A stretch of DNA of 64,000 bases, taken from NCBI GenBank assembly GCA_018261615.1, contig JAGTSE010000011.1, positions 53,500 through 117,499 of the forward strand, given 5' to 3'. The notes beneath the pieces were generated by a model. That model was not told where the DNA came from, made no database searches, and saw nothing but the letters and a program-made list of their open reading frames with translations. How positions within the stretch are numbered: the first letter of the stretch is position 1; every line of letters begins with the position of its first letter. The stretch comes from Pseudomonadota bacterium (GTDB lineage: Bacteria > Pseudomonadota > Gammaproteobacteria > Enterobacterales > Enterobacteriaceae). The position numbers and the translations under genes were made by a program. Positions 10,011 through 19,542 of the stretch are shown piece by piece.

Positions 10011-10871
10011 TTACGCGCCAATACCGTTGAGTTTTGCCAGCGCTTCAGGCGGCAGCACGAGGTCCGCACTGGCCATATTTTCCTGTAAATGCTGCTGCGA
10101 CGACGTACCGGGGATCAGCAGGATATTCGGCGAACGCTGCAACAGCCACGCCAGTGCCACCTGCATCGGCGTTACATTAAGCGACTGCGCCACCTCGTTC
10201 AGCTCGCCAGATTGCAACGGCGTGAAACCGCCCAGCGGGAAAAACGGCACGAAGGCAATGCCCTGCGCGTTCAGGCTATCCACCAGCGCATCGTCGTGAC
10301 GATTTGCCACGTTATACAGATTCTGCACGCAGACAATGGGCGTCATTTTCTGCGCGTCGGCCACCTGCTTCGCCGTAACGTTGCTCAACCCGATATGGCG
10401 GATCAGCCCGCGCTCTTTCAGTTTGATCAACGCCTCCAGTGGTGCTTCCAGCGATCCCTCTTCCGGCTCGTGCACGCCAAACATCGAACGCAGGTTGACC
10501 ACTTCCATAGTATCCAAAGCGAGATGACGCAGGTTATCTTCCACCGCACAGGTCAGCTCTTCGGCGCTGAATGCGGGCAGCCAGTTGGCTTTATCATCAC
10601 GCCGCGCACCAACTTTGGTGACGATGCATAAGTCGTCCGGATAAGGATGCAGCGCCTGTTTAATCAATTTATTGGTGACATGCGGACCATAAAAATCACT
10701 GGTATCGATATGATTCACCCCGGCAGCGATGGCATCGCGCAATACCGCCAGCGCCTTTGCTTCATCCGCTGGCGGACCAAACACGCCAGGGCCAGCCAGT
10801 TGCATCGCACCGTAACCCAGACGACCAACCTGACGATCGCCAAGACGATAAGTAAGCGTGGATTGAGACAT
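10011..10871 (-). CDS. pdxI: PdxI-like aldo/keto reductase (pyridoxine 4-dehydrogenase)
   Basis: This 286-residue NADPH-dependent aldo/keto reductase resembles E. coli PdxI (YdbC), which interconverts pyridoxal and pyridoxine. Shared landmarks are RLGYGAMQLAGPGVFGPP, GVNHIDTSDFYGPH with the catalytic Asp and Tyr, VVNLR, HIGLSNVT and the cofactor-binding ending ALAWLLQRSPNILLIPGTSS. The ATG at 10871 is chosen because AGGAGG lies at ideal spacing; the six-residue longer reading is not needed. Immediately upstream is the stump of a LysR gene, so the promoter region has been rearranged. Confidence 0.82.
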   Translation of the reverse strand: MSQSTLTYRLGDRQVGRLGYGAMQLAGPGVFGPPADEAKALAVLRDAIAAGVNHIDTSDFYGPHVTNKLIKQALHPYPDDLCIVTKVGARRDDKANWLPAFSAEELTCAVEDNLRHLALDTMEVVNLRSMFGVHEPEEGSLEAPLEALIKLKERGLIRHIGLSNVTAKQVADAQKMTPIVCVQNLYNVANRHDDALVDSLNAQGIAFVPFFPLGGFTPLQSGELNEVAQSLNVTPMQVALAWLLQRSPNILLIPGTSSQQHLQENMASADLVLPPEALAKLNGIGA

Positions 10872-10894
10872 GAAAAACCTCCTGTGCATTAAGT

Positions 10895-11155
10895 AATGTT
10901 GATCCGTCGGCCCGCGTCGGTAGCGCGATAGATCTGGCGGTGCAGGCGGCGATTGCCGGTATCGGCATCATCTATCTGTTTGAAGAGTGGCTGCGCCCGT
11001 CGTTAGAAAATGGCGCACTGACGCCGTTGCTGGAACCCTGGTGGCAATCATTTAGCGGCCCCTGGCTCTATTATAATTCCCGACGTTTAATCCCTGCGCC
11101 GTTACAGGCGTTTATCGATTTTATCCGTGCGCAGGGGCAAGCCACGGATATATAA
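10895..11155 (+). pseudogene. LysR-family regulator remnant, C-terminal part
   Basis: The frame reads VDPSARVGSAIDLAVQAAIA, GIGIIYLFEEWLRPSLENG, then YYNSRRLIPAPLQAFIDFIR. This is the typical C-terminal end of a LysR-type effector domain (about 85 residues). The DNA-binding half, about 200 residues, is absent: upstream the frame runs straight into the start region of the pdxI-like gene on the other strand. An internal GTG gives a 71-residue reading, but there is no evidence it is used. It is probably the relic of a divergently transcribed regulator. Confidence 0.7.
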
Positions 11156-11213
11156 CGCAATGATGGGAAGATCTGTCTACACTTGAGAAAACAGAAAAAA
11201 TCGAGGGTGTCTC

Positions 11214-12170
11214 ATGATCTTCCCGGCCATGCCAGTCAACGAAAACGAGCGGCTTAAATCACTGTACATGATGGACCTTTTGGATAAAAAGGATGATGAA
11301 CGTTTTGATAGGCTCACCCGCGTGGCGAAGACCACCTTTGATGTCCCCATCGCGGTGATAAGCCTGCTCGATCGCGATCGTCAGTGGTTGCTGTCGCGTA
11401 GCGGCATCGATACCCACGAAACACCGCGCAATCTGTCGTTCTGTGCGCACGCAATCCTCGAAGAGGGCGTGTTTATTGTCAAAGATACCCTTGCCGATCC
11501 GCGCTTTGCCGAAAACCCGTTTGTCACTGGCGAGCCGTGGGTGCGCTTTTACGCGGGTTGCCCGGTGCGGCTGCCGGACGGCGCAATTGCCGGAACCCTC
11601 TGCATCATAGACACTTATCCGCGCCCGTTTTCCAGTGCGGAGATCAACACCCTGCTCGATTTCGGCGCCATTGTGGAAGATGAGTTTCTGATCCTCAGCA
11701 TGGCAATGACCGATTTGCTGACCGGTATGCCCAACAGCCGTGGCTTTTACCGCTCCGGCGAGAAACGTTTTGCCTGGCTCAAAGAGCATAAAAAAGATCT
11801 CACCCTGCTCTATTTCAGCATCGATAGCCTGAAATCGATCAATGAATTGCTGGGGAATAAAGAGGGCGACGAAGTGGTAAAAACCTTCGCCAGCGCTCTG
11901 ACAAAATGCCTGAAAGATCAGGATATCGCCGCCCGGCTTGGCGGCGGTGAGTTTGCGGTATTGCTGGCGAACACGCCGACTCACAGCGCTGATGCATTTC
12001 TCTTCGATCTGCAATCACGGATCGATGCCGTTGACCGTCTTTCCGGCAAGAATTATCACATCAACTACTCACACGGCATTATTGAAAACGGCGGTGATAA
12101 GTACACCACGCTGCGCGGCATGCTGGAAGATTGCGATAAGGTGATGTACTCGGAAAAACGCCGTCGTTAA
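11214..12170 (+). CDS. GAF-GGDEF protein with [16 protein letters not shown] site
   Basis: This 318-residue cytoplasmic protein has an N-terminal GAF domain (about 20-155, with IAVISLLDRDRQWLLSRSG and CIIDTYPRPFS) and a C-terminal GGDEF domain starting at TDLLTGMPNSRGF. The signature reads RLGGGEF instead of RxGGDEF. The other metal-ligand position is also changed: FSIDSLKSIN, where active enzymes have the form D-x-D-x-F-K, so the first aspartate is serine. Both magnesium-binding positions are therefore lost, and diguanylate cyclase activity is unlikely. It may act as a receptor or by protein contact. It is monocistronic between the LysR stump and hycI. Confidence 0.85.
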   Translation: MIFPAMPVNENERLKSLYMMDLLDKKDDERFDRLTRVAKTTFDVPIAVISLLDRDRQWLLSRSGIDTHETPRNLSFCAHAILEEGVFIVKDTLADPRFAENPFVTGEPWVRFYAGCPVRLPDGAIAGTLCIIDTYPRPFSSAEINTLLDFGAIVEDEFLILSMAMTDLLTGMPNSRGFYRSGEKRFAWLKEHKKDLTLLYFSIDSLKSINELLGNKEGDEVVKTFASALTKCLKDQDIAARLGGGEFAVLLANTPTHSADAFLFDLQSRIDAVDRLSGKNYHINYSHGIIENGGDKYTTLRGMLEDCDKVMYSEKRRR

Positions 12171-12195
12171 TGCAGCGCCGGAACCCCGGCGCTGC

Positions 12196-12651
12196 TTACA
12201 GCGGATCGAACCCGCCGTTGCCTTCCCAGCCAGCCAGCCGCTGGTAAATGGTCTCTACCGCCGCGTTGACCGGCGGCGTCATCGGGTAGTAAAAACCGAC
12301 GATATCTGGCTGAATGCCGAGAAAAATCACCTCGCCAACATCTTCTTTCAACTGATCGATCAGATAGTTGAGCGGCATATTGTGGGTGGTCATCAGGAAC
12401 ATTTCCGCAATGTCATCGGGATCGACAATGCGGATCTCGCCAGGGTTCAGCCCCATATCGGTAGCATCCACAATCAGCAACCGCGTCGGGCGCAGCTCGC
12501 GGATCGCCACAACGTCGTTTTCCGGTGCGCTACCGCCGTCAATCACGCGCCAGTTTCCCTGCGGATTTTCCACACACATCTGCGCCAGTAACGGGCCTGC
12601 GCCATCGTCGCCCATCATGCTGTTGCCCACGCACAGCAGTACGTCAGTCAC
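12196..12651 (-). CDS. hycI: HycI, hydrogenase 3 maturation endopeptidase
   Basis: HycI is the nickel-dependent protease that removes the C-terminal tail of the HycE precursor after metal insertion. The 151-residue protein has the family's LLCVGNSMMGDDGAGPLLA start with the metal-binding Asp, then VIDGGSAPE, LLIVDATDMG and the conserved His in MTTHNMPL. It is the last gene of the hyc operon and overlaps hycH by eight bases. E. coli HycI is five residues longer. Confidence 0.95.
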   Translation of the reverse strand: MTDVLLCVGNSMMGDDGAGPLLAQMCVENPQGNWRVIDGGSAPENDVVAIRELRPTRLLIVDATDMGLNPGEIRIVDPDDIAEMFLMTTHNMPLNYLIDQLKEDVGEVIFLGIQPDIVGFYYPMTPPVNAAVETIYQRLAGWEGNGGFDPL

Positions 12652-13054
12652 GTAATCTCCTTACCATCAAATAGATAGCACTTTCCTGGTGGATGTCGTG
12701 CAACATCGACAGCAGCGCCCTGCTCCAGGCCTGCTGCTGTTCATTCTGCCCGGCCAGCGCCCGGTCAAACGCGTTGGCCAGCATCATTACGTGCGTGCTG
12801 TCGATAACAATCTCGCCGTAACGCGGCACGCCTTCCATTTTTCGCCGCGCTTCACTGCCGCTCTCCAGCGTGCCGATCCACGCCAGATAAGCTTCCCACG
12901 GGCAGGAAAGCGCCGTTTCCAGGCAGTCGATCACACCAAGATGGTGACCAATCGCCAGAGAGTAATAGACCACCTGCTGCGCCTGCGGCGGCGTGGCATC
13001 ATTCTCGTCGACAAATTTCCGCCGCAGCTGGCTAAAGGCCACCGTCTCGCTCAT
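12644..13054 (-). CDS. hycH: HycH, formate hydrogenlyase maturation protein
   Basis: This 136-residue protein matches HycH by position (between hycG and hycI) and sequence (FSQLRRKFVDENDATPPQAQ, YYSLAIGHHLGVIDCL, GEIVIDSTHVMMLA). In E. coli HycH is needed for assembly of active hydrogenase 3, but its molecular action is not known. Its start overlaps the hycG stop by one base and its end overlaps hycI. Confidence 0.93.
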   Translation of the reverse strand: MSETVAFSQLRRKFVDENDATPPQAQQVVYYSLAIGHHLGVIDCLETALSCPWEAYLAWIGTLESGSEARRKMEGVPRYGEIVIDSTHVMMLANAFDRALAGQNEQQQAWSRALLSMLHDIHQESAIYLMVRRLRD

Positions 13055-13818
13055 CAGATTTTTGCCTCCTGCACCACCTGATTAAGGTGGCTGACAATTT
13101 CAGTCAGACGCGGATCGTTCTCCTGCGCTAACCAACGCACCACTTCATGTTCGCCGACGCTGCGCAAACGCAGGTAATCATCGGCGATCTGGCGGCCATA
13201 GCGGTAACCCGCGAGGCGACGCGCGGTACGATCCACTTTTACCCGCAGCGGTTGCACCATCGCCGGATGCAGGATTTCTGCCGGTTGATCGTCCTGCTCG
13301 CCGGGCAGGCGGGCGTGAATTTTCTGCTCCAGCAGCCCCAGCGCCATGGCAAAACCGTACAGCGTGGCGGCAGGCGTCGGCGGGCAGCCTGGAATATACA
13401 CATCCACCGGAACGATTTTATCGGTGCCGCCCCAGACACAGTACAGGTCGTGGAAGATACCACCGCTGTTACCGCACGCGCCGTAGGAGATACAGATTTT
13501 GGGATCCGGCGCAGATTGCCAGGCGCGCAGCGCCGGTGAACGCATCGCGCGGGTGACGGCGCCGGTAAACAGCAGAATGTCGGCGTGGCGCGGCGAAGGC
13601 ACGACTTTAATGCCGAAGCGTTCAGCATCGAACAGCGGCGAAAGCGTAGCAAAAATCTCGATTTCACAGCCGTTGCAGCCGCCACAATCCACACGATAAA
13701 CGTAAGCGGAGCGTTTAATTTTATTCAGCAGTGAGGCTTTCATGCTGGCGATGGATTCCTCCACCGTCATCGGCACCGGAATACCGTCCGCATCACGCGG
13801 ACCTACTAGCTGGCTCAT
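13054..13818 (-). CDS. hycG: HycG, hydrogenase 3 small subunit
   Basis: HycG is the NuoB-like small subunit that carries the [4Fe-4S] centre next to the NiFe site. It is 254 residues from the ATG giving [17 protein letters not shown], as in E. coli; a 24-residue upstream extension lies inside hycF and is rejected. Cysteine ligands appear in [20 protein letters not shown] and PGCPPTP. The stop of hycF and the start of hycG share a base, so the two are translationally coupled. Confidence 0.96.
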   Translation of the reverse strand: MSQLVGPRDADGIPVPMTVEESIASMKASLLNKIKRSAYVYRVDCGGCNGCEIEIFATLSPLFDAERFGIKVVPSPRHADILLFTGAVTRAMRSPALRAWQSAPDPKICISYGACGNSGGIFHDLYCVWGGTDKIVPVDVYIPGCPPTPAATLYGFAMALGLLEQKIHARLPGEQDDQPAEILHPAMVQPLRVKVDRTARRLAGYRYGRQIADDYLRLRSVGEHEVVRWLAQENDPRLTEIVSHLNQVVQEAKI

Positions 13819-14360
13819 TAGCTGGCCTCTCTCATATGGCGGGTCAATTCGACGCGGTCGGACGACACCAAGCACTTCTGGCGCTTGCAATCCGGGCAGG
13901 TCTCAAAGCTGGCGCGGTGCTGCTCGGCGCGGGTATCACCGTTATGCGCCAGCAACGCAATGGCGTAATCGATCTCTTTCTGCACCGCAAAAGGCCGCGC
14001 ACACTCGCGACACTGGCACAACTCGTAGCGCGACTGTTGCAGGAAATCGGCTTTGCTCCACACCGCCAGTTCGTACTCCTGAGAGAGCGTAATCGCCGCC
14101 GTTGGGCACACTTCTTCGCAGCGGGCGCAGAAAATACAGCGCCCGAGATTAAACTGCCAGGCCAGTTCGCCAGTCGCGAGATCGGTTTCCACCGTTAGCG
14201 CATTCGACGGGCAGGCATTGACGCACGCCGCGCAACCAATGCACTGCTGCGGATTATGCTGCGGTTTGCCGCGGAAGTTTTTATCCACCGGCATCGGCGC
14301 AAGCGGATACGCGCTGGTGGCCGTCCCGGTTTTGATCACTTTTTTAATAAAGGTAAACAT
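13818..14360 (-). CDS. hycF: HycF, two-cluster ferredoxin subunit of formate hydrogenlyase
   Basis: HycF (180 residues) is the NuoI-like subunit linking the FdhF/HycB branch to HycG. It has two 4Fe-4S motifs, [12 protein letters not shown] and [14 protein letters not shown]-terminal cysteine-rich part (CQCREC and CPDCKRQKC) probably binds another metal. It follows hycE by 16 bp and is coupled to hycG. Confidence 0.95.
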   Translation of the reverse strand: MFTFIKKVIKTGTATSAYPLAPMPVDKNFRGKPQHNPQQCIGCAACVNACPSNALTVETDLATGELAWQFNLGRCIFCARCEEVCPTAAITLSQEYELAVWSKADFLQQSRYELCQCRECARPFAVQKEIDYAIALLAHNGDTRAEQHRASFETCPDCKRQKCLVSSDRVELTRHMREAS

Positions 14361-14376
14361 CGCTCGCGTTCTCCCA

Positions 14377-16086
14377 CTATTTCAACGGCGAGTTTTTACG
14401 CTCGATCCCGTAACGCTCCAGCTCTTTGTACGGCACGACCTTGCTTTTCTTCTTGCGCACATCCACGACCGTCATGCGGTCGGTGCAGGAGTAGCAAGGA
14501 TCAAGGCTGCCAATAATCAGCGGCGCATCGGAAACGGTATTGCCGCGCAGCATATAGCGCAGCGTTGGCCAGTTGGCATAGGTAGCTGCACGGCAGCGCC
14601 AGCGATAGAGCTTCTGGTTGTCGCCGGTCATACTCCAGTGAATATCATCTCCGCGCGGCGCTTCGGCAAAACCAAGGGCAAAGCGGTGCGGAATATAGGT
14701 AAAGCCTTCAACCATCAGCGGGCCACCGGGCAGGTTGTCCAGACCAAAATCGATCATGTTCAGTGCGGTCAGCACTTCGTTGATACGCACTTTCAGGCGG
14801 GAAATCACATCGCAGCCCTGTTCGCTGTGCACCGTCATCGGCAACAGGCCGTAACCGGCAAACGGATGATCGGCGCGAGTATCACGGGCGTGACCGCTGG
14901 CACGCACCATCGGGCCGACGTTGCTGAAATCGCGGGCGATTTGCGGATCAAGACGACCAATGCCGACGGTGCGCTGCTCTATATTCGGCGTACTCATCAG
15001 CACATCGACCAGTTCCATCACATCGCGGCGCATCTGTTGCGCCAGCGTGCGTGTCTGCACCATATCGTCTTTCAGCATGTCGCGGCGAATGCCGCCAATC
15101 AGGTTCATACCGTAGGTTTTACGCGCACCAGTGAGGATTTCCGCCATTTTCATCGACGCTTCACGCACGCGGAAAAACTGCATAAACCCGGAATCAAAAC
15201 CGACAAAGTGGCAAGCCAGACCGAGGTTTAACAGGTGAGAGTGCAGGCGTTCCACTTCCAGCAGAATGGCGCGGATCATCTGCGCGCGTGCAGGCACCAC
15301 GATGCCCATCGCGTTCTCTACCGAGCTGGTGTAGGCGGTACTGTGGGCAAACCCACAGATGCCGCACACGCGATCCGAGAGAAAAGTGACTTCGTTGTAA
15401 CCCATGCGGGTTTCCGCAAGTTTCTCCATTCCGCGATGCACATAGAACATACGGTAGTCGGCATCGACAATGTTCTCGCCATCGACAAACAGGCGGAAGT
15501 GGCCCGGTTCATCCGATGTAACGTGCAGCGGGCCAATCGGCACCACATTGTTTTTCTTATCGCCGAGTTCGTTGATGAATTCATAGGTTTCCGCATCGGT
15601 AGTCGGCGCGGGGCGTTGGCGATAATCCATACTGTCTTTACGCAGCGGATAGAGTTCATCCGGCCAGTCATCCGGCAACACCAGACGGCGCTCATCCGGC
15701 AAACCGACTGGCACCAAGCCATACATATCGCGCACTTCACGCTCGCCCCACACGGCCGCAGGGACGCGCGGCGTTACGGACGGATACTCTGGTTTCAGCG
15801 CATCGACTTCAACGCGCACCGTTACCCAGCATTTAACGCCCTGCTCCATCGACAGCACGTAGTAAACGGCAAAGTGGCCGTTCAGCTTGCGTTCGTCGTT
15901 ACCAAACAGCACCGACAGCCAACCGCCGTGCTGATAGTAGAGAAACTCCACCACTTCCGGCAGGTAGTTCACTTTCACGGTAATGGTGATTTGGTCTTTG
16001 GTCTGCCACGCTTCATCCAGCACCACGCCGGGAAATTTCTCGTGCAGGGCAGCCAGATAGTGTTGACCGATTTTTTCTTCAGACAT
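14377..16086 (-). CDS. hycE: HycE, hydrogenase 3 large subunit precursor
   Basis: HycE (569 residues) holds the NiFe active site that makes H2. The N-terminal part resembles NuoC and the rest NuoD/hydrogenase large subunits. Nickel ligands are in DRVCGICGFAHS and, near the C-terminus, DPCYSCTDR. Cleavage after that Arg by HycI would release a 32-residue tail beginning MTVVDV and ending NSPLK, as in E. coli. It lies 12 bp after hycD. Confidence 0.97.
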   Translation of the reverse strand: MSEEKIGQHYLAALHEKFPGVVLDEAWQTKDQITITVKVNYLPEVVEFLYYQHGGWLSVLFGNDERKLNGHFAVYYVLSMEQGVKCWVTVRVEVDALKPEYPSVTPRVPAAVWGEREVRDMYGLVPVGLPDERRLVLPDDWPDELYPLRKDSMDYRQRPAPTTDAETYEFINELGDKKNNVVPIGPLHVTSDEPGHFRLFVDGENIVDADYRMFYVHRGMEKLAETRMGYNEVTFLSDRVCGICGFAHSTAYTSSVENAMGIVVPARAQMIRAILLEVERLHSHLLNLGLACHFVGFDSGFMQFFRVREASMKMAEILTGARKTYGMNLIGGIRRDMLKDDMVQTRTLAQQMRRDVMELVDVLMSTPNIEQRTVGIGRLDPQIARDFSNVGPMVRASGHARDTRADHPFAGYGLLPMTVHSEQGCDVISRLKVRINEVLTALNMIDFGLDNLPGGPLMVEGFTYIPHRFALGFAEAPRGDDIHWSMTGDNQKLYRWRCRAATYANWPTLRYMLRGNTVSDAPLIIGSLDPCYSCTDRMTVVDVRKKKSKVVPYKELERYGIERKNSPLK

Positions 16087-16098
16087 GCATAAACTCTC

Positions 16099-17028
16099 TT
16101 AATACGTCGCCAGTAAGGAGACGAACGCTAAAAAGGCAACGCCGAACCCGGCCCAGGTGAAGCGTGACGTGGCAGTAAAACGCAGGCGCGCCATGCTGTT
16201 TTCAAACAGGGCAATCACCAGTACGCCGACAATTAATTTCACCACCGCCACCAGCAACGCCAGCAGCAGACCTGCCGCGCTGAAGCTGCTCATCTGCCCC
16301 CACGGCAGAAAGACGCCGACAAACATTTGCAGCACCACCAACTGTTTTAAGCTGATGCCCCACTTCAGCAGCGCAAAGCCGCTGCCGCTGTACTCCGACA
16401 GCGGCCCTTCCTGCAACTCCTGCTCCGCTTCCGCAAGGTCAAACGGCAGTTTGCCCATCTCGATAAAGGTGGCGAACGCGCAGGCGCAGAGCGACAGAAA
16501 CAGCGGGATTGAGGCCGCACGCGGCCAGTGGTAAACGGTGTCGGTGATATGACTGATATGGGTGGAACCCGCCACCAGCGCCGCCACCCACAAACCGAGC
16601 AGCAAAATCGGTTCGACCAGCACGCCCAGCATCGCTTCACGGCTGGCGCCGATGCCGGTAAACGGGCTACCGGTATCCAGCCCGGCAATGGCAAAGAAGA
16701 AGCGGGCAATGGCGAACAGATAGATCAGGGTGATCACATCCCCCAGCAGCGGCAGCGGCGAGTTCACCGTGACCACCGGCAAGGCCGTCGCAATAGTCAG
16801 CATCACACCCACCATCACAAACGGCATCAGACGAAACACCCAGCCGGACGCCGCAGGGGCAATACTCTGGCGACCCAGCAATTTGAACAGGTCGCGGTAC
16901 TCTTGCAGCACACCAGGCCCACGGCGATTGTGCAGCCGGGCACGCGCCACGCGGCTGATACCGGACAGCAGTGGCGCAAAGGCAAACAACGCCAGCGCCT
17001 GCAGTAACGCATACAGAAAACTCATCAT
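16099..17028 (-). CDS. hycD: HycD, membrane anchor subunit of formate hydrogenlyase
   Basis: HycD (309 residues) is the NuoH-like integral membrane subunit that docks the hydrogenase to the inner membrane. It is mostly hydrophobic helices, and the loop TFIEMGKLPFDLAEAEQELQEG is the family's conserved charged stretch facing the soluble arm. Its start overlaps the hycC stop by one base. Confidence 0.95.
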   Translation of the reverse strand: MMSFLYALLQALALFAFAPLLSGISRVARARLHNRRGPGVLQEYRDLFKLLGRQSIAPAASGWVFRLMPFVMVGVMLTIATALPVVTVNSPLPLLGDVITLIYLFAIARFFFAIAGLDTGSPFTGIGASREAMLGVLVEPILLLGLWVAALVAGSTHISHITDTVYHWPRAASIPLFLSLCACAFATFIEMGKLPFDLAEAEQELQEGPLSEYSGSGFALLKWGISLKQLVVLQMFVGVFLPWGQMSSFSAAGLLLALLVAVVKLIVGVLVIALFENSMARLRFTATSRFTWAGFGVAFLAFVSLLATY

Positions 17029-18842
17029 CAGGCTCCTTGGGAAATCACCACCACCACCAGCACCGCCAGCTCAATCAGCGCCAGCCGACGAAACAGCAGC
17101 GGAGCCGCGTCGGTACGCCAGCCGGGCAGAATCAGCGTGGGTTCCAGCCATTTACGCAGCTTCAACACCGGGGCAAATGCGGCTTTTACCGGCATGGCAA
17201 AGCCGTGGGCGGTGATCACCATTGAGTCTTCATGGTCATAGCCACAAACCCAGGCACTTCCACGGCTGCGGGATGGCAGACGATCGCCTTTAAACAGCAC
17301 CATCAACAGCAACGGCAGCATCGGCATGGCAATCAGCAGCAACGTGATCATCGGTTGCGACACCACCGTATCTGCGGTGTGTAGCGGCAGTGGTACGGCG
17401 GCATACAGACGCGGCAACAGCCACGGCGCAGCAACACCACCGACCACGCAGCAGAGCGCCAGTGCGGCCACGCTCGCAGTCATCAGCCAGGGGATGGATT
17501 GCGGGTTCTCCGCCTGCGGGGTTCGCGGTGCGCCAAGGAAGGTGACGCCATAGACTTTCGCCATACACATCACCGCCAGCGCGCCGGTTATCGCCAGGCC
17601 CACCGCCAGCAGCGGCCCTATCAGTTGCAGGACAAAGTGGCCGCTAGCGCTCAGGCTGAAGAAGGATTGATAAATTACCCACTCACCAGCAAAACCATTG
17701 AGCGGCGGCAGCGCCGCCATTGCCATCAGCCCAACCAGCATCGCCAGCGAAATCAGCGGCATTTTTTTGCCGATGCCGCCCAGTTTTTCGATATCGCGAT
17801 AGCCGGTACCAAACCACAGCGCACCCGCGCCAAGAAACAGCGTGCTCTTAAACAGGCTGTGGTTGAAAAGGTGATACAGACCGCCAACCAGCCCCAGCGC
17901 CATCAGCGCCGGTTGCTGCAATGCCAGCCCGGTTACGCCCGCGCCAAGGCCGAGCAAAATGATGCCGATGTTTTCCAGCGTGTGATAAGCCAGCAGGCGC
18001 TGAATATTGTGCTCCATCAGCGCATACAAACCGCCGACAAAGGCAGTGATCATGCCGAATACCAGCAGCACAACGCCCCACCAAAGCGGCGGCTGGCCGC
18101 CCAGCAAGGAGAAACTGAGAATGCCGAACAGCCCGACTTTCATCACCACGGTAGAAAAGAGCGCGGCGGCTGGCGCTTGCGCGCTGGCGTGCGCCTGCGG
18201 TGTCCAGGCGTGCAGCGGAATAATCCCCGCCAGCAGACCAAAGCCAATCACCCCCAGCAGCCAGATGCCACTGCTCAGAGGTTGTCCGCTAAGCTGCACA
18301 AAATCGAGCGTGTGATAACGCTGCCGGATAAACCAGCAGGCCAGCACCAGCAGCACAGTGCCAAGACGCCCCATGGCGAACCACAGTTTGCCAGAGGCGC
18401 TGCAACCGGTAAGAAACACCGCGCTCAGCGCCATGATTTCGCTCATGACTACCAGCTCACCCAGATTCGCAGCACAGACGGCGCACAGCGCGGCGGCCAG
18501 CAGTAAATTGATCAATAACCCGTTGGCTTTCACCGCGTCATGGCGGTGCCAGTGGATGTTATAGAGGCTAATAAGCAGTCCGCAGAGACCGAAAGTGATC
18601 ACCCATACGGCACGCAGCGGCGTGACCAGCAACGGGTACTGCAACAGCGTCAGGCTGCCGGAAACGGCATCTGCGCCCAGCAGCGATAACAACCCGGCTG
18701 CGGTCGCCATGGCACTGCCGATTGCACCGCCAAGACCGGCCAGCCAGCCGCTGAGAATTTTCGCCCGCGTAAAAAGGTACGCCAGCGCAGCAGCGCAGGT
18801 AAACACCGCCACCGCTCCGTTGAGCAACGAGAGGATCGTCAT
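17028..18842 (-). CDS. hycC: HycC, antiporter-like membrane subunit
   Basis: HycC (604 residues) is homologous to NuoL/Mrp antiporter subunits and spans the inner membrane many times. The conserved core includes GIIPLHAWTPQAHASAQAPA, YHTLENIGIILLGLG and FNHSLFKSTLFLGAGALWF, with lysine and histidine residues that serve proton paths in this family. It is slightly shorter than the E. coli protein. Its ATG overlaps the end of hycB. Confidence 0.95.
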   Translation of the reverse strand: MTILSLLNGAVAVFTCAAALAYLFTRAKILSGWLAGLGGAIGSAMATAAGLLSLLGADAVSGSLTLLQYPLLVTPLRAVWVITFGLCGLLISLYNIHWHRHDAVKANGLLINLLLAAALCAVCAANLGELVVMSEIMALSAVFLTGCSASGKLWFAMGRLGTVLLVLACWFIRQRYHTLDFVQLSGQPLSSGIWLLGVIGFGLLAGIIPLHAWTPQAHASAQAPAAALFSTVVMKVGLFGILSFSLLGGQPPLWWGVVLLVFGMITAFVGGLYALMEHNIQRLLAYHTLENIGIILLGLGAGVTGLALQQPALMALGLVGGLYHLFNHSLFKSTLFLGAGALWFGTGYRDIEKLGGIGKKMPLISLAMLVGLMAMAALPPLNGFAGEWVIYQSFFSLSASGHFVLQLIGPLLAVGLAITGALAVMCMAKVYGVTFLGAPRTPQAENPQSIPWLMTASVAALALCCVVGGVAAPWLLPRLYAAVPLPLHTADTVVSQPMITLLLIAMPMLPLLLMVLFKGDRLPSRSRGSAWVCGYDHEDSMVITAHGFAMPVKAAFAPVLKLRKWLEPTLILPGWRTDAAPLLFRRLALIELAVLVVVVISQGA

Positions 18843-19447
18843 TTTGCACTCCGCTTAAGCTGGGTAAACAGCGACAAATCGCTGTAGTCCGTATTCAGGG
18901 TCTGCTCGCGTTTGCGACGGCTGGCGCGGGCAATGTCGAGGTTATTGACCAGATGCAGCGCCTTGGTCGGGCACATCCGCACGCAGGCCGGGCCTTGTTC
19001 ATCGAAATGGCAGAGATCGCACTTCACGGCGATAGCCCGCACGCCGGGTACCCAATCCAGCAGCGTACTGACGCGCGCTGGCGCAGGCGGCGCGGCAGGT
19101 GCGAGCGGCGAGTTAACGTTGGCCGGAATGTCCAGCGGGCGGCTACCGGCAAATTCGATAGCGCCAAACGGGCAGGCAATCGCGCACAATTTGCAGCTTA
19201 CGCACAGGCTTTCATTTAACTGCACCGCGCCATCGACGCGATTAATGGCGTTTACCGGACACACGCCCGCACAGGGCGCGTCTTCGCAGTGGTGGCACTG
19301 CTGCGGCGCGGATTCATGTTCATTACGCATCACGCGCAGCCGCGGCATCGACTGCAAGCCATACGCGCGATGCGTCTCCGCACAGGCCGCCTCGCAGGTG
19401 TGGCAGCCGATACAGAGCGCCGGATCGGCAATTACAAAACGGTTCAC
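18839..19447 (-). CDS. hycB: HycB, electron-transfer subunit of formate hydrogenlyase
   Basis: HycB (202 residues) takes electrons from FdhF and passes them to the HycF/HycG chain. It has four cysteine clusters: CIGCHTCEAAC, CHHCEDAPCAGVCP, CVSCKLCAIACP and CDLCHFDEQGPACVRMCP. It is a clear relative of HydN, with an inserted Pro/Ala-rich stretch (LAPAAPPAPARVS) near residue 120. It follows hycA after a 95-bp gap that holds an FhlA-type site. Confidence 0.95.
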   Translation of the reverse strand: MNRFVIADPALCIGCHTCEAACAETHRAYGLQSMPRLRVMRNEHESAPQQCHHCEDAPCAGVCPVNAINRVDGAVQLNESLCVSCKLCAIACPFGAIEFAGSRPLDIPANVNSPLAPAAPPAPARVSTLLDWVPGVRAIAVKCDLCHFDEQGPACVRMCPTKALHLVNNLDIARASRRKREQTLNTDYSDLSLFTQLKRSAK

Positions 19448-19512
19448 CAGCTAATCCTCAGGTGATTCACCCAGTCCGGGCGGTCATTTTTGACGAAATC
19501 AGTCGCACGACG

Positions 19513-19535
19513 TGTCACTTCGACACATCTCGACA
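19513..19535. promoter_or_regulatory. FhlA-type site between hycA and hycB
   Basis: TGTCACTTCGACA is followed directly by CATCTCGACA, the same half-sites as at the hydN and hycA-hypA promoters. FhlA is known to bind an intergenic hycA-hycB site in E. coli, which supports this reading. Confidence 0.6.
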
Positions 19536-19542
19536 CCCAAAC

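Noticed and set aside
14218..15231. Long plus-strand open frame opposite hycE/hycF
   Set aside because: It is antisense to certain hyc genes and has no recognisable protein features.
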